A DNA stretch of 64,000 nt from Acidobacteriota bacterium (GTDB lineage Bacteria; Acidobacteriota; Terriglobia; Bryobacterales; Bryobacteraceae): NCBI GenBank assembly GCA_018268715.1, contig JAFDVZ010000009.1:115155-179154 (forward strand). The letters are read 5' to 3'. Under the pieces are notes generated by a model. That model was given only the letters and a program-made list of their open reading frames with translations, was not told the origin of the DNA and did no database searches. Position numbers and translations under genes: made by a program. Numbering within the stretch: the first letter of the stretch is position 1; each line of letters begins with the position of its first letter. This document shows positions 51,265-59,118 of this stretch, in pieces.

Positions 51265-51747
51265 CTACTCGGACCCGCCCGAGATCGGTTCAATCCGTAG
51301 CGGCTCGATGCGCACCGGTTCCGACGTCCTGCGCATATCCTCCGCCAGCGCCGCCATCTGGTCCGGGTGCGCGGCCGCGAACCGCAGCAACGCCCGCTCC
51401 CCATCACTCAGCGGGTCGGGAGTGGGAAACACCGGCCGCCAACCAGGCCGATTTGCCCTTGGCGCAACCCGCCTGACCACTGGCCTCGCCGCCACGCGAA
51501 CCACAGCCGGCGCCGTCTCGATCCGCGCCCGCAACGCCGCCGGAGGCCCCGGATCCCGCGGCGCCCACAAAAACGCCACGCACAACGCCCCCGCCAGCGC
51601 AGGCGCAAGCCACGCCACGGGAATCCACCAACGCCGGCCCTCACGAGCCCGCCGCAACACCCGCTGCTCGAGCCCTGGCCGCTCCGGCGCATCCACGTAA
51701 TCGGTCAGCGCCGCGTCCAGCAACCGGTCCAGATCGTCACCTTGCAT
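51265..51747 (-). CDS. Putative anti-sigma factor / single-pass membrane protein
   Basis: A 160-residue protein that overlaps the ECF sigma gene by 11 nt. An N-terminal cytoplasmic part of about 40 residues (LDRLLDAALTDYVDAPERPGLEQRVLRRARE) is followed by one membrane segment (WWIPVAWLAPALAGALCVAFLW) and a Pro/Arg-rich outside part ending with DPLSDGERALLRFAAAHPDQMAALAEDMRRT. No zinc-binding HxxxCxxC motif is present. Topology and position fit a regulator of the sigma factor, but sequence alone does not prove it. Confidence 0.7.
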   Translation of the reverse strand: MQGDDLDRLLDAALTDYVDAPERPGLEQRVLRRAREGRRWWIPVAWLAPALAGALCVAFLWAPRDPGPPAALRARIETAPAVVRVAARPVVRRVAPRANRPGWRPVFPTPDPLSDGERALLRFAAAHPDQMAALAEDMRRTSEPVRIEPLRIEPISGGSE

Positions 51748-52309
51748 GGCCGCCCTCCAACAAACCCTCCAACTTCTCCTTGAGCAGCCGTCGCGCCCGC
51801 ATGATTCGCGTCCGCACCGTGCCCTCCGGAACGCCCATGGCCGCGGCGATTTGCGGCGAGTTCAACTCCTCCATCGCCGACAGCGCCAGCGTCTGCCGCA
51901 ACTCCTCCGGCAGCCCGTCGATCAGCCGTTCCACCATCCGCCGCCGGTCGCTCGCAATCGCCGATTCCTCGGGATCGTTCGCCGCCGCCCGCAGATTCTC
52001 GTCCACCTCCGTGGTGCGCCGCCGGGGCAGCCGGTTGACGGCCAGCCGCCACGCCGTGCGAGCCAGGAAGGCCCGCTCGTCCTCCATCACCGTCCACGCC
52101 TTGGCTCGGAAAATGCGTAGAAACGTCTCCTGAGTCACGTCCTCGGCGTCGTGGACATTCCGCACGATCGCGTACGCCACCCGATAGACGAAGCGCGACT
52201 GCCGCTCCACCAGGCCCGCGAAAGCGTCTTCCGCCGCGGCCGGAGCCGTCATCGCCATATCCCGGATTGCCATCGGCTGCGCATTCATTATCCAACCAGC
52301 CACATTCAC
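51737..52309 (-). CDS. ECF-type RNA polymerase sigma factor
   Basis: A protein of about 171-190 residues depending on the start (ATG at 52309, 52273, 52258 or 52252 are all in frame). Region 2 contains FAGLVERQSRFVYRVAYAIVRNVHDAEDVTQETFLRIFR, with the D-A-E-D-V-T-Q-E-x-F-L signature. Region 4 has LPEELRQTLALSAMEELNSPQIAAAMGVPEGTVRTRIMRARRLLKEKL, a clear helix-turn-helix. It is the first gene of a sigma, anti-sigma-like, secreted protein module. A divergent LacI gene starts 146 nt away. Confidence 0.93.
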   Translation of the reverse strand: MNVAGWIMNAQPMAIRDMAMTAPAAAEDAFAGLVERQSRFVYRVAYAIVRNVHDAEDVTQETFLRIFRAKAWTVMEDERAFLARTAWRLAVNRLPRRRTTEVDENLRAAANDPEESAIASDRRRMVERLIDGLPEELRQTLALSAMEELNSPQIAAAMGVPEGTVRTRIMRARRLLKEKLEGLLEGGHAR

Positions 52310-52455
52310 CAGTTATGACCGCCCACCCTCGCCCGCCGTTCACCTATTTTCGACCCCCGATGGCGCCGGACCCGTGTTACAACTGGGAATCGGGTCCCAG
52401 CAGCGGGAGCCCGGCGGCTGCAGGATTTACCGCCAGAAAGGTGGATGCCGGCTTA

Positions 52456-53472
52456 ATGACCGTCCGGATGAAAGACATCGCGCGCGAGCTGGGACTATCC
52501 GTAGTAACCGTCTCCAAGGTCTTGCGCAACCACTCCGACATCAGCGCCGAAACGCGCGAGCGTGTCCTCAAGCGCATGCGCGAGCTTAACTACCAGCCCG
52601 ACCTGGCCGCGCGGGCGCTGGTCACTGGCAAGAGCTACGCCATTGGCCTGATCGTGCCCGACCTCCTGCATCCGTTCTTCGGGCAGGTGGCCCTCGGCCT
52701 CGGCGTCACCCTTCGGGAGCGCGGCTACTGCCTGATCCTGGCCTCCTCGGAAGAGGACCCGAATCTGGAGCAGACCGAGATCCAGCACCTGTTGTCCCGG
52801 CGCGTCGACGCGCTCATTCTGGCCTCCGCGCAGACCTCGGCCGAACCGCTCCGCGCCCTCGAAGAGAGCCACCGGCCCTATGTCCTGATCGATCGGGCCT
52901 TCCCCGGCTTGCTGGCCAACTACGTCGGCATCGATGACCGCATGGCCGGCCAGATCGCCACCGCCCACCTGGTCGCGCAGGGATGCCGCCGCATCGCCCA
53001 CATCCGCGGATACGAAGTCAGCACCGCCATCGGCCGCTTTGACGGCTACTGTTCGGAGCTGGTCCGCCGCGGCATGCCCGTCCTGCCGGAGTTGATCGCG
53101 CCCATTCCGCCGCAGGGCGACGGCCACGGCCCGGAATCCGGCTACATCGCCGCCAGAAGCCTCTTCCAACTCCCCGAACCGCCCGACGGCATCTTCTGCT
53201 GTAACGACCCCATCGCCCTCGGCGCCCTGCGCGCGGCCGTTGAATCAGGCCGCGAAGTCCCCAAAGACGTGGCCATCATCGGATGCGGCAATCTGCACTA
53301 CTCCGACTACCTCCGCATTCCGCTATCCACCATCGACCAGCAGGACCGCCATATCGGCCACGAGGCAGGCGCGCTCGCCGTGTCGCTGGTCGGCGCCAAG
53401 CCTGTCCGTCCGCCGCGCTCCGTCATCCTGGAGCCGAAACTCATCGCGCGACGTTCGAGCCTGCGCAAATAG
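52456..53472 (+). CDS. LacI-family transcriptional regulator
   Basis: A 338-residue repressor-type protein. I start it at the ATG of 52456 because the longer open frame has no family similarity. The N-terminal helix-turn-helix is VRMKDIARELGLSVVTVSKVLRNHSDISAETRERVLKRMRELNYQPDLAARAL, with the hinge helix. The sugar-binding core has AIGLIVPDLLHPFFGQVALGLG, RVDALILASAQ, PYVLIDRAFPG, GIDDRMAGQIATAHL and GIFCCNDPIALGALRAA. It is followed after 17 nt by a flavoprotein gene, probably one of its targets. Confidence 0.94.
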   Translation: MTVRMKDIARELGLSVVTVSKVLRNHSDISAETRERVLKRMRELNYQPDLAARALVTGKSYAIGLIVPDLLHPFFGQVALGLGVTLRERGYCLILASSEEDPNLEQTEIQHLLSRRVDALILASAQTSAEPLRALEESHRPYVLIDRAFPGLLANYVGIDDRMAGQIATAHLVAQGCRRIAHIRGYEVSTAIGRFDGYCSELVRRGMPVLPELIAPIPPQGDGHGPESGYIAARSLFQLPEPPDGIFCCNDPIALGALRAAVESGREVPKDVAIIGCGNLHYSDYLRIPLSTIDQQDRHIGHEAGALAVSLVGAKPVRPPRSVILEPKLIARRSSLRK

Positions 53473-53489
53473 GACGGCGCGCGCGGCCC

Positions 53490-54740
53490 GTGTCTCGGCT
53501 CGACCCGCTTCGCGGCGGACTCTTCGACATCGCCATCCTGGGCGGCGGACTCACCGGCGCCGCCGCCCTCCGCGACGCCTCTCTGCGCGGCTTCCGCACT
53601 GTCCTGATCGAAACCGCCGACTATGGGATGGACCAGTGGCCCCGCCGCGTCGGCGCCGCTGCCGCCATTGCCGAAGGCCGCGGCGTCATGGAAATCCGCG
53701 CCGCCGCGCGCGAATGCGAAACGCTCCAGTGGATGGCGCCGCACCTGCTCCGCACCGTGGAACTGATCGTTCCCTTTTACGACCTCACGCTGTTCCGCGA
53801 ATGGCGGGCGGCGGCGCTGTCCCGCTGGTTCGCGCCCGACCAACGCCGCCCCTTCCCCCCGGCCGGCCTGTTGCGTGAGGTTCCAGCACTGCGGCCCGAA
53901 GCCCTCCAGGGCGGTCTGATCCTTTCGGATACGCTCCTGGAATCACCCTCGCGCCTGGCCCTCGAGAACGTGTGCGACGCGCAACGTCGAGGCGGCGCGG
54001 CGCTCAACTACGTCGAAGCGGTGGCCACGGAAGGCGCCGACGCCACATCCCTGCGCATCCGGGACCGCACGGTGGCCGATGAGGCGGAACTACGCGCGCG
54101 CGTCGTCATCGGAAGCGCCGCCGACCCGCGTCCCATCGCCCGCTGTGCGCTCGCGCCCTTCACTTCGCGATCGATCTGCCTGCTGACCCGCAACGGCGAC
54201 GTTCTGTTTCAAGCCGATCCTCTGCCTGAAATCAGCGCCTATTCCGGCCCCGCCACTTTGGAACTCGATGCGCTTCTCGCCCCGCTGGCCCAGTACACCG
54301 CCTGCCAAGCGGAGGTCCTGTGGACCGCGCCGGCGCCCGCCGCCTTCCCGAGCCAACCCGCGCGCATCACCTTCGCCGCCGGCGACCCCGTCCTGCACCG
54401 CCTTCGCGCCGAACGCGCCATCAATCAGGCGGCGAAGCTGCTCGGCTCCAACGCCCGCTCGGTCGAAGCGCCCTTCCCCACCCCCGGCCCCGAAGACGCC
54501 GTCCGCCGCGCCGCCGTCAACGAGCAATGCTGTTATCTTGAGGACTTCATGCGCCGCCGGTCGACACTATCACTCAACGCCGACCAGGGACTCAGCCATG
54601 CGCCCGCCATCGCCAGCCAACTGGCAGGGCATTTGGGCTGGAGCAAGGGAAGAACGGAAGCGGAACTGATCCACTATCACCAGTGGGCGCTCGCCACGCG
54701 CGACGCCATGCGTCGCCGCGCCCGCCTCAATCGCGGTTGA
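53490..54740 (+). CDS. Degenerate glycerol-3-phosphate-dehydrogenase-like FAD oxidoreductase
   Basis: A 416-residue protein from GTG 53490, 17 nt after the lacI stop; the longer frame overlaps lacI. The dinucleotide motif is DIAILGGGLTGAAALRDASLRGFRTVLIETADYG, as in GlpD. The next GlpD block (GTSSRSxKLxHGG), which binds FAD and substrate, is absent and replaced by MDQWPRRVGAAAAIAEGRG. Later features PFYDLTLFREW, GLILSDTLLESPSRLALENVCDAQRRGGAALNYVEA and the C-terminal AINQAAKLLG fit GlpD. It is shorter than GlpD (about 500). Activity is uncertain. The 3' end overlaps the convergent decarboxylase gene by 14 nt. Confidence 0.72.
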   Translation: MSRLDPLRGGLFDIAILGGGLTGAAALRDASLRGFRTVLIETADYGMDQWPRRVGAAAAIAEGRGVMEIRAAARECETLQWMAPHLLRTVELIVPFYDLTLFREWRAAALSRWFAPDQRRPFPPAGLLREVPALRPEALQGGLILSDTLLESPSRLALENVCDAQRRGGAALNYVEAVATEGADATSLRIRDRTVADEAELRARVVIGSAADPRPIARCALAPFTSRSICLLTRNGDVLFQADPLPEISAYSGPATLELDALLAPLAQYTACQAEVLWTAPAPAAFPSQPARITFAAGDPVLHRLRAERAINQAAKLLGSNARSVEAPFPTPGPEDAVRRAAVNEQCCYLEDFMRRRSTLSLNADQGLSHAPAIASQLAGHLGWSKGRTEAELIHYHQWALATRDAMRRRARLNRG

Positions 54741-55863
54741 CGTGGACCACCTTGGCCGGCGCAAACCCGTTGAACCAGGTGGAGGAGGCGTTGCTGTAAG
54801 CGCCAATATTCTCCGAATACAACAAATCGTCGATATCCAGGTCCGGCAGGTTCTCCGACTGTGTAATCGCGTCCATGCCGTCGCAGGTCTGGCCGAACAC
54901 GGTGCAGATCTCGGTCTCGCCGCGGCGGAACGATTTCATGTGGTACTGGCAGTGATCGAAGACGATGCCGGAAAACGTGTGATACACGCTGTCATCCACG
55001 TAATAGCACTTCTTACCGTCACGATAGGCCTTGCCGATGATGCGAGACACAGCGGTGGCCGCCGTCGCCACCAGAAACCGGCCCGGCTCCGCCAGTATCT
55101 CGATGTCTTTGGCGAATAGCCGGTCTATCTCGGCGTTGATTTTCCCGGCTAACTCCTCAAACGGCTTCACGTGGGAGTCATACGGCACGGGAAAACCGCC
55201 GCCGATGTCCAGGATCTTGATCTCATGGCCCCGCGAGCGCGCCTCCGTCATCACCGCCGCGGCGATGTTCAGCGCCTGCACGTAGTTATCGAAATTCACG
55301 CACTGGCTGCCCACGTGGAAGCTGACTCCTTCCACCGTCAGGCCGGCTTCGAACGCCTCGACAATCAGGTCCACGGCGTCGGCCACGTCGCAGCCGAACT
55401 TGGAGGATAACTCGACGATCGAGCCCGTGTTGGGCACGCGCAGCCGCAGCACCAGCCCCGCCTGGGGCGCGTGTTTCTTGATCTTACGCAACTCCTCGGA
55501 GTTATCGTAAGTCACCAGCGGCTTATATTGGTCCAACTCCTCCAGCGTCTCTCGAGGCTTGATCGGGTTGGCGTAGATGATCTTATCCCAGATGAAGTCC
55601 TGCCGCTGTTTCTTCGGCAGGGCCTCGATGTACTGGTGCACCATGAGGAACTCCGGCATCGACGCGACGTCGAAGCTCGCCCCAGCCTCATACAGCGTCT
55701 GTATGATCTCCGGCGCCGGATTCGCCTTCACCGCGTAGTAGGCCTGCACCCGCGGCAGGTGCCGCCGGAAACTCGCGTAGTTCCGACGGAGCACCGCGTG
55801 ATCGATGATGACCAGGGGAGTTCCGTGCTCTTTCGCAAGAGCCTGGAGCTGCTTCTGAGTCAT
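54727..55863 (-). CDS. PLP-dependent ornithine/lysine decarboxylase (fold type III)
   Basis: A 378-residue enzyme. The PLP lysine is in QAYYAVKANP (near residue 46), with FDVASMPEF, the substrate-side HVGSQ, the PLP phosphate-binding GGGFP, EPGR, and the catalytic Cys in TCDGMDAI. The C-terminal block ENIGAYSNASSTWFNGF is characteristic of eukaryote-like ornithine decarboxylases. The reaction gives putrescine or cadaverine. Its start overlaps the stop of the deoxyhypusine-synthase-like gene (TAATG), and agmatine deiminase lies just beyond, so this is a polyamine locus. Confidence 0.9.
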   Translation of the reverse strand: MTQKQLQALAKEHGTPLVIIDHAVLRRNYASFRRHLPRVQAYYAVKANPAPEIIQTLYEAGASFDVASMPEFLMVHQYIEALPKKQRQDFIWDKIIYANPIKPRETLEELDQYKPLVTYDNSEELRKIKKHAPQAGLVLRLRVPNTGSIVELSSKFGCDVADAVDLIVEAFEAGLTVEGVSFHVGSQCVNFDNYVQALNIAAAVMTEARSRGHEIKILDIGGGFPVPYDSHVKPFEELAGKINAEIDRLFAKDIEILAEPGRFLVATAATAVSRIIGKAYRDGKKCYYVDDSVYHTFSGIVFDHCQYHMKSFRRGETEICTVFGQTCDGMDAITQSENLPDLDIDDLLYSENIGAYSNASSTWFNGFAPAKVVHVNRD

Positions 55864-57077
55864 TAGTCCAAAACCGGGTCGGAGCCGTCCACCATCTTCA
55901 CCTTGTTATGGGCGAAGTATTCCTTGGTGAGTGCCTTCATCATCTCGCCGCGCTGATCGTACAGCCGGCGCAGCTTGCGTTTGGGATGCTTGGCCAGCGC
56001 GTAGTGAGTCAGCAGCGGCATGGCGATGGTGGTGTCGGTGTAGCACACCACGGCGTCGGGCAGACGATCCGGATCCACCTTGCCCCAGCTCACCGCCTCG
56101 CTCGGCGTCGCGCCGCTCAACCCGCCCGTGTCGGGCCGCGCGTCGGTCACCTGCAGGAAGTAATCCTGCCCGTATTCCTTGATGCGCAGCACTTCCTGAA
56201 TCTGCGGCTCGGTCTGCAGCATGAAGTTCTTCGGACTGCCGCCGCCCCACAGCACCACGCCGCTCTTGCCGCCGCCGCGCTTGGCCGCCAGCACATAGGC
56301 GGTGGTCTCGTTGACGTCGATCGACGGATTGATGCGCAGCTTGTTGCCCCGCAGCTCCACGCCCGCCACGTTCATGCCGATGGTGGAATCCCCAGGCGAG
56401 GAGGTGTAGCACGGAACCCCCGCGCGATAGGCGGCCGCCAGCACGGAGACGTCCTTCAACCCCGCCTTGCGCTCCCATTCGGCGGCGTACTTGCCGATCA
56501 GGTAGTGCAACTCCGCCGTTCCCATTTCTTTCTGGAACTCCGGCTGCACCAGGATCTCCCGCAGAATCTCATCGGTGGCCATCAGGCAGTCGCTATAGCC
56601 CAGCAGCACGTCGTACACGCGCACGATGTCGTTGTCGCGCAGCTCGGTGTCGTCCATCTTGAAGCTGCCCACGTGCACCGGGTAATTCAGCGCGAAATGC
56701 AGGTCGTGGTAGAGGATCGCGCCGGTGGCCACCAGCCAGTCCACATAGCCCGCCTTGATCAGCGGGACCATCGACGAGCATCCCAGCCCGGCCGGCGTCA
56801 GCGCGCCGGAAAAGCTCATGCCGATGGTGACGTCCGGCTCCAGCATCTTCTCGACAAACAGCTGGCAGCCTTCCTTCAGCCGGGCGCTGTTGTAGGCCAG
56901 AAACGCGTTGTCGATAATATCGGCCAGCTTCTCTTTGCCCGTCAGGTTCTTGGGCATGATGCGCGGACCGGCCAGATAGTGATCCCGGTTCGGGCACTTC
57001 TTCTTCTTCAACCAGTCCGGCATCTCGGACATGTCTTCGCGGTATCCGCGGCGGGTCTTGGGAGGATTCTTTGCCAT
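55863..57077 (-). CDS. Deoxyhypusine-synthase-like protein (possible homospermidine synthase)
   Basis: A 404-residue NAD-dependent aminobutyltransferase homologue. Landmarks are [80 protein letters not shown] and [16 protein letters not shown]. The GGGxPKNF segment keeps the Lys that forms the imine intermediate in true deoxyhypusine synthase. Bacteria lack eIF5A, so the bacterial branch is thought to act on free polyamines, some members as homospermidine synthase. Coupling to an ornithine-decarboxylase-type gene supports that inference. The exact product is unknown. Confidence 0.9.
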   Translation of the reverse strand: MAKNPPKTRRGYREDMSEMPDWLKKKKCPNRDHYLAGPRIMPKNLTGKEKLADIIDNAFLAYNSARLKEGCQLFVEKMLEPDVTIGMSFSGALTPAGLGCSSMVPLIKAGYVDWLVATGAILYHDLHFALNYPVHVGSFKMDDTELRDNDIVRVYDVLLGYSDCLMATDEILREILVQPEFQKEMGTAELHYLIGKYAAEWERKAGLKDVSVLAAAYRAGVPCYTSSPGDSTIGMNVAGVELRGNKLRINPSIDVNETTAYVLAAKRGGGKSGVVLWGGGSPKNFMLQTEPQIQEVLRIKEYGQDYFLQVTDARPDTGGLSGATPSEAVSWGKVDPDRLPDAVVCYTDTTIAMPLLTHYALAKHPKRKLRRLYDQRGEMMKALTKEYFAHNKVKMVDGSDPVLD

Positions 57078-57140
57078 GGTCGGACGAAGCTACCAGTCTA
57101 ACAAGGCTAGGCTCGAACCGCCGCCGTCGCCCATGCGAAA

Positions 57141-58226
57141 ATGCTCGTGGTAATGACAAATTCACGCAACGCGGAGCCGTCCACTCCGGCCGCTCTCGGA
57201 TACTCCATGCCCGCCGAGTGGGAACGGCATGAGGCCACTTGGCTCGGCTGGCCCCACAACGAGACGGATTGGCCCGGCAAGCTCGACACAATTCGCTGGG
57301 TTTACGGAGAAATGGTGCGGAAAATCGGCGCCGGCGAACTCGTCCGCATCCTGGTCGACACGCCCCGGGCGGAACAGCTCGCCCGAAGCTATCTCACCCG
57401 CGCCGGGGCCCGGCTCGACCGCGTCGAATTCGTCCTCCACCCCACCAACCGGGGCTGGACCCGCGACACCGGCCCGGTCTTCGTGCGCCGCAAGCGCGAA
57501 ACCGCCATCGTGCACTTCCATTTCAACGCCTGGGCCAAGTACGACGACTGGCGCAAGGATCGCCGCGTGCCCGAAACCGCCGCCAAACTTACCGGCAAGC
57601 GCCTGTTCGACGCCCGCGTCGGCTCGCGGCCGTTCGTGCTCGAAGGCGGAGGCGTCGAAGTGAACGGCCGCGGTACGCTGTTGACCACCGAAGAGTGCTA
57701 TTTGGATCCGAAAGTCCAGGTTCGTAACCCGGGCGTCGGCCGCCAGGAATTCGAAGGGGCCCTGCGCGACTCCCTCGGCGTATCCAACATCCAGTGGCTC
57801 GCCGCCGGACCCAAGGGCGACGACACCCACGGCCACATCGACGACATCTGCCGCTTCGTCAACCCCACCACCCTCGTCCTCATCCAGGAGCAGAACCGCA
57901 AGGACCCGAACTACAAGCCCCTGGCCGAAAACTGGGAGCGCGTCCCCGACCTCCGGCTCGAAGACGGCTCCAAACCGGAGGTAGTGGCGCTCCCCATGCC
58001 CTCGCCCCTGTACTTCGACGGCGACCGTCTCCCCGCCAGCTACGCCAACTTCTACATCTCCAACGCCGCCGTTCTCGTGCCGACCTTCAACGACCCCAAC
58101 GACCGCGTCGCCCTCGGCATCCTCGGCGAGCTGTTCCGCGACCGCCCCGTCGTCGGCCTCCACGCCGTCGATCTCGTTCTCGGCTTCGGTACGCTCCATT
58201 GCCTCACCCAGCAGCAACCGAAGTAG
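57141..58226 (+). CDS. Agmatine deiminase family protein
   Basis: A protein of 357-361 residues (start at 57141 or at the ATG of 57153). Family motifs are all there: RGWTRDTGPVFV, FVLEGGGVEVNG, DTHGHIDDICRFVNP with the catalytic His and Asp, and FGTLHCLTQQQPK with the nucleophilic Cys near the end. In the normal family the last motif is GGNIHCITQQ; here the Cys is preceded by FGTLH. The enzyme converts agmatine to N-carbamoylputrescine. It is divergent from the deoxyhypusine-synthase-like gene with a 63-nt gap, completing the polyamine locus. Confidence 0.92.
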   Translation: MLVVMTNSRNAEPSTPAALGYSMPAEWERHEATWLGWPHNETDWPGKLDTIRWVYGEMVRKIGAGELVRILVDTPRAEQLARSYLTRAGARLDRVEFVLHPTNRGWTRDTGPVFVRRKRETAIVHFHFNAWAKYDDWRKDRRVPETAAKLTGKRLFDARVGSRPFVLEGGGVEVNGRGTLLTTEECYLDPKVQVRNPGVGRQEFEGALRDSLGVSNIQWLAAGPKGDDTHGHIDDICRFVNPTTLVLIQEQNRKDPNYKPLAENWERVPDLRLEDGSKPEVVALPMPSPLYFDGDRLPASYANFYISNAAVLVPTFNDPNDRVALGILGELFRDRPVVGLHAVDLVLGFGTLHCLTQQQPK

Positions 58227-58468
58227 CCCGGCCTTCCGCAAACGGAATCCCGTATACGCGAATGCGAAATGGGTTCGTAGCGGCCCTTTAGGATCAATGG
58301 CTTAGAAACGGCCCGCCGAATGCTCTAGCCGGATTGGGTTTTTAGAGGTTTCTTTCTTGCTTTGGTGAAGGTTGCCTCCTTTTAGGTCTTCGTTCACTTC
58401 GTGCCCTGCCCAGTGCAGGGCGCTTTCTTTTTGCACCTACCCCCGCAAGTCATTGAAAAACCAGCATA
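58227..58468 (+). other. 242-bp interval with a CCTCCTTT sequence but no gene
   Basis: No ORF with coding character is seen. The interval is T-rich for this genome, contains TTGCCTCCTTTTAGG (58372-58386) and ends in the hairpin at 58403-58433. CCTCCTTT at 58375-58382 equals the anti-Shine-Dalgarno core of 16S rRNA and is complementary to AAAGGAGG at 58514-58521. This may be chance or may belong to a short regulatory transcript. Confidence 0.4.
58403..58433 (+). terminator. Rho-independent terminator-like hairpin
   Basis: GCCCTGC (58403-58409), loop CCAGT, GCAGGGC (58415-58421), then GCTTTCTTTTTG. It would end transcripts that cross the agmatine deiminase stop at 58226 or a short transcript starting in between. 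Confidence 0.75.
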
Positions 58469-58498
58469 TTGACGAATCCCCCGAAACTCGTGTAAGCT
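58469..58498 (+). promoter_or_regulatory. Candidate promoter of the extended-SD mini-ORF transcript
   Basis: TTGACG (58469-58474) and TAAGCT (58493-58498) are separated by 18 nt. The -35 is near consensus and the -10 is weak. Start would be near 58505, just before the extended Shine-Dalgarno sequence. Confidence 0.5.
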
Positions 58499-58511
58499 GT
58501 AGACATCACTG

Positions 58512-58527
58512 AGAAAGGAGGTGGTCC
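58512..58527 (+). promoter_or_regulatory. Extended Shine-Dalgarno sequence complementary to the 16S rRNA 3' tail
   Basis: AGAAAGGAGGTGGTCC pairs over 16 nt (one G-U) with GGAUCACCUCCUUUCU, the 3' end common to many bacterial 16S rRNAs. The exact tail of this organism is not in the window. The spacing from GGAGG to the ATG of the 18-codon ORF is 14 nt, longer than usual. Confidence 0.7.
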
Positions 58528-58535
58528 AGTCGATA

Positions 58536-58592
58536 ATGAGTACTGGTAGCGATTGTAGTAACCAATCCACGCGTGAGGTGGCCGACTGCTAA
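58536..58592 (+). CDS. 18-residue Cys-containing mini-ORF behind an extended Shine-Dalgarno sequence
   Basis: ATG at 58536, TAA at 58590-58592, encoding MSTGSDCSNQSTREVADC. It is the only ORF in a transcript that starts near 58505 and ends at the 58689-58725 terminator. Two features argue that it is translated: the 16-nt complementarity to the 16S tail upstream and the clean start-stop. Codons 12-17 also form one side of a 14-bp stem, so translation would melt the stem. It resembles a leader peptide, but no structural gene follows in the same transcript: rpmE has its own promoter. It may be a small Cys peptide or a ribosome-sensing RNA. I do not recognise the peptide. Confidence 0.55.
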   Translation: MSTGSDCSNQSTREVADC

Positions 58593-58664
58593 GTCGACCG
58601 CTCTAACGTTCAGGTTTCGTTTCAGTGACGAGGCCGCTGCTCCTGTGGACCGGCCCCTCACGCG
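58570..58664 (+). ncRNA. Structured RNA element overlapping the mini-ORF
   Basis: CGCGTGAGG (58570-58578) pairs perfectly with CCTCACGCG (58656-58664); after a bulged T79, GGCCG (58580-58584) pairs with CGGCC (58651-58655), giving a 14-bp stem around a 66-nt interior. GGTCC (58523-58527) of the extended SD can also pair with GGACC (58647-58651), an alternative that would hide the SD. The family is not identified. Confidence 0.55.
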
Positions 58665-58688
58665 AAGTCGTAGAGCCTAAGGCTACCG

Positions 58689-58725
58689 AAACCCCCGCCT
58701 GCGCGGTTGCGCGGCGGGGGTTTTT
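58689..58725 (+). terminator. Rho-independent terminator of the mini-ORF transcript
   Basis: AAACCCCCGCC (58689-58699) pairs with GGCGGGGGTTT (58713-58723), with an inner GCGC/GCGC stem and GGTT loop, followed by TTTTTC. It is strong and ends the transcript before the rpmE promoter. Confidence 0.88.
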
Positions 58726-58746
58726 CATGGGGTTTGGCGAATCAGG

Positions 58747-58755
58747 TGCTATACT
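58747..58755 (+). promoter_or_regulatory. Extended -10 promoter of rpmE
   Basis: TGCTATACT is an extended -10 (TGn plus TATACT). Transcription should begin near 58762. The leader to the ATG at 58793 contains GAAAGGA as the ribosome binding site. No -35 is obvious, as usual for extended -10 promoters. Confidence 0.65.
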
Positions 58756-58792
58756 ATAGGTTCGCACCCACCCGAAAGGAATCAGCACAGTA

Positions 58793-59032
58793 ATGAAAGC
58801 AGGGATCCACCCACAATATGACGATGTCAACGTGATCTGCGCGTGCGGCAACACGTTCCGCACCCGCTCGACTCACAAAGGCGACATCCGAGTGGAAATT
58901 TGCTCGAACTGCCATCCGTTCTTCACTGGGCGTCAAAAGCTCGTTGACACCGAAGGCCGCGTCGACCGTTTCCAGAAGAAAGTCGCCAAGACCAAGGAAT
59001 TGCAGGCGCAGCGGGCCAAGGCGAAAGCCTGA
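58793..59032 (+). CDS. rpmE: 50S ribosomal protein bL31, zinc-containing form
   Basis: A 79-residue ribosomal protein: [27 protein letters not shown] ... [30 protein letters not shown]. The CAC and CSNC clusters mark the zinc-binding (C+) form, normally replaced by a C- paralogue under zinc starvation. The tail is about nine residues longer than in E. coli. It is monocistronic between two terminators. Confidence 0.97.
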   Translation: MKAGIHPQYDDVNVICACGNTFRTRSTHKGDIRVEICSNCHPFFTGRQKLVDTEGRVDRFQKKVAKTKELQAQRAKAKA

Positions 59033-59066
59033 ACCCGGGTCGACGGCGTCACATCCTCAAAAAAGT

Positions 59067-59100
59067 AAAGGCGGCGCACCGGGCGCCGCCTTTCTTGTCT
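59067..59100 (+). terminator. Rho-independent terminator of rpmE
   Basis: AAAGGCGGCGC (59067-59077) pairs with GCGCCGCCTTT (59083-59093) across an ACCGG loop, followed by CTTGTCTCTC. It lies 34 nt after the rpmE stop and before the convergent end of the Spy-like gene. Confidence 0.85.
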
Positions 59101-59118
59101 CTCTAACGTTGCATCCTG

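Noticed and set aside
58593..58863. A minus-strand 86-codon ORF through the rpmE 5' region
   Set aside because: It is antisense to rpmE and to its promoter and terminator, with no recognisable protein features.
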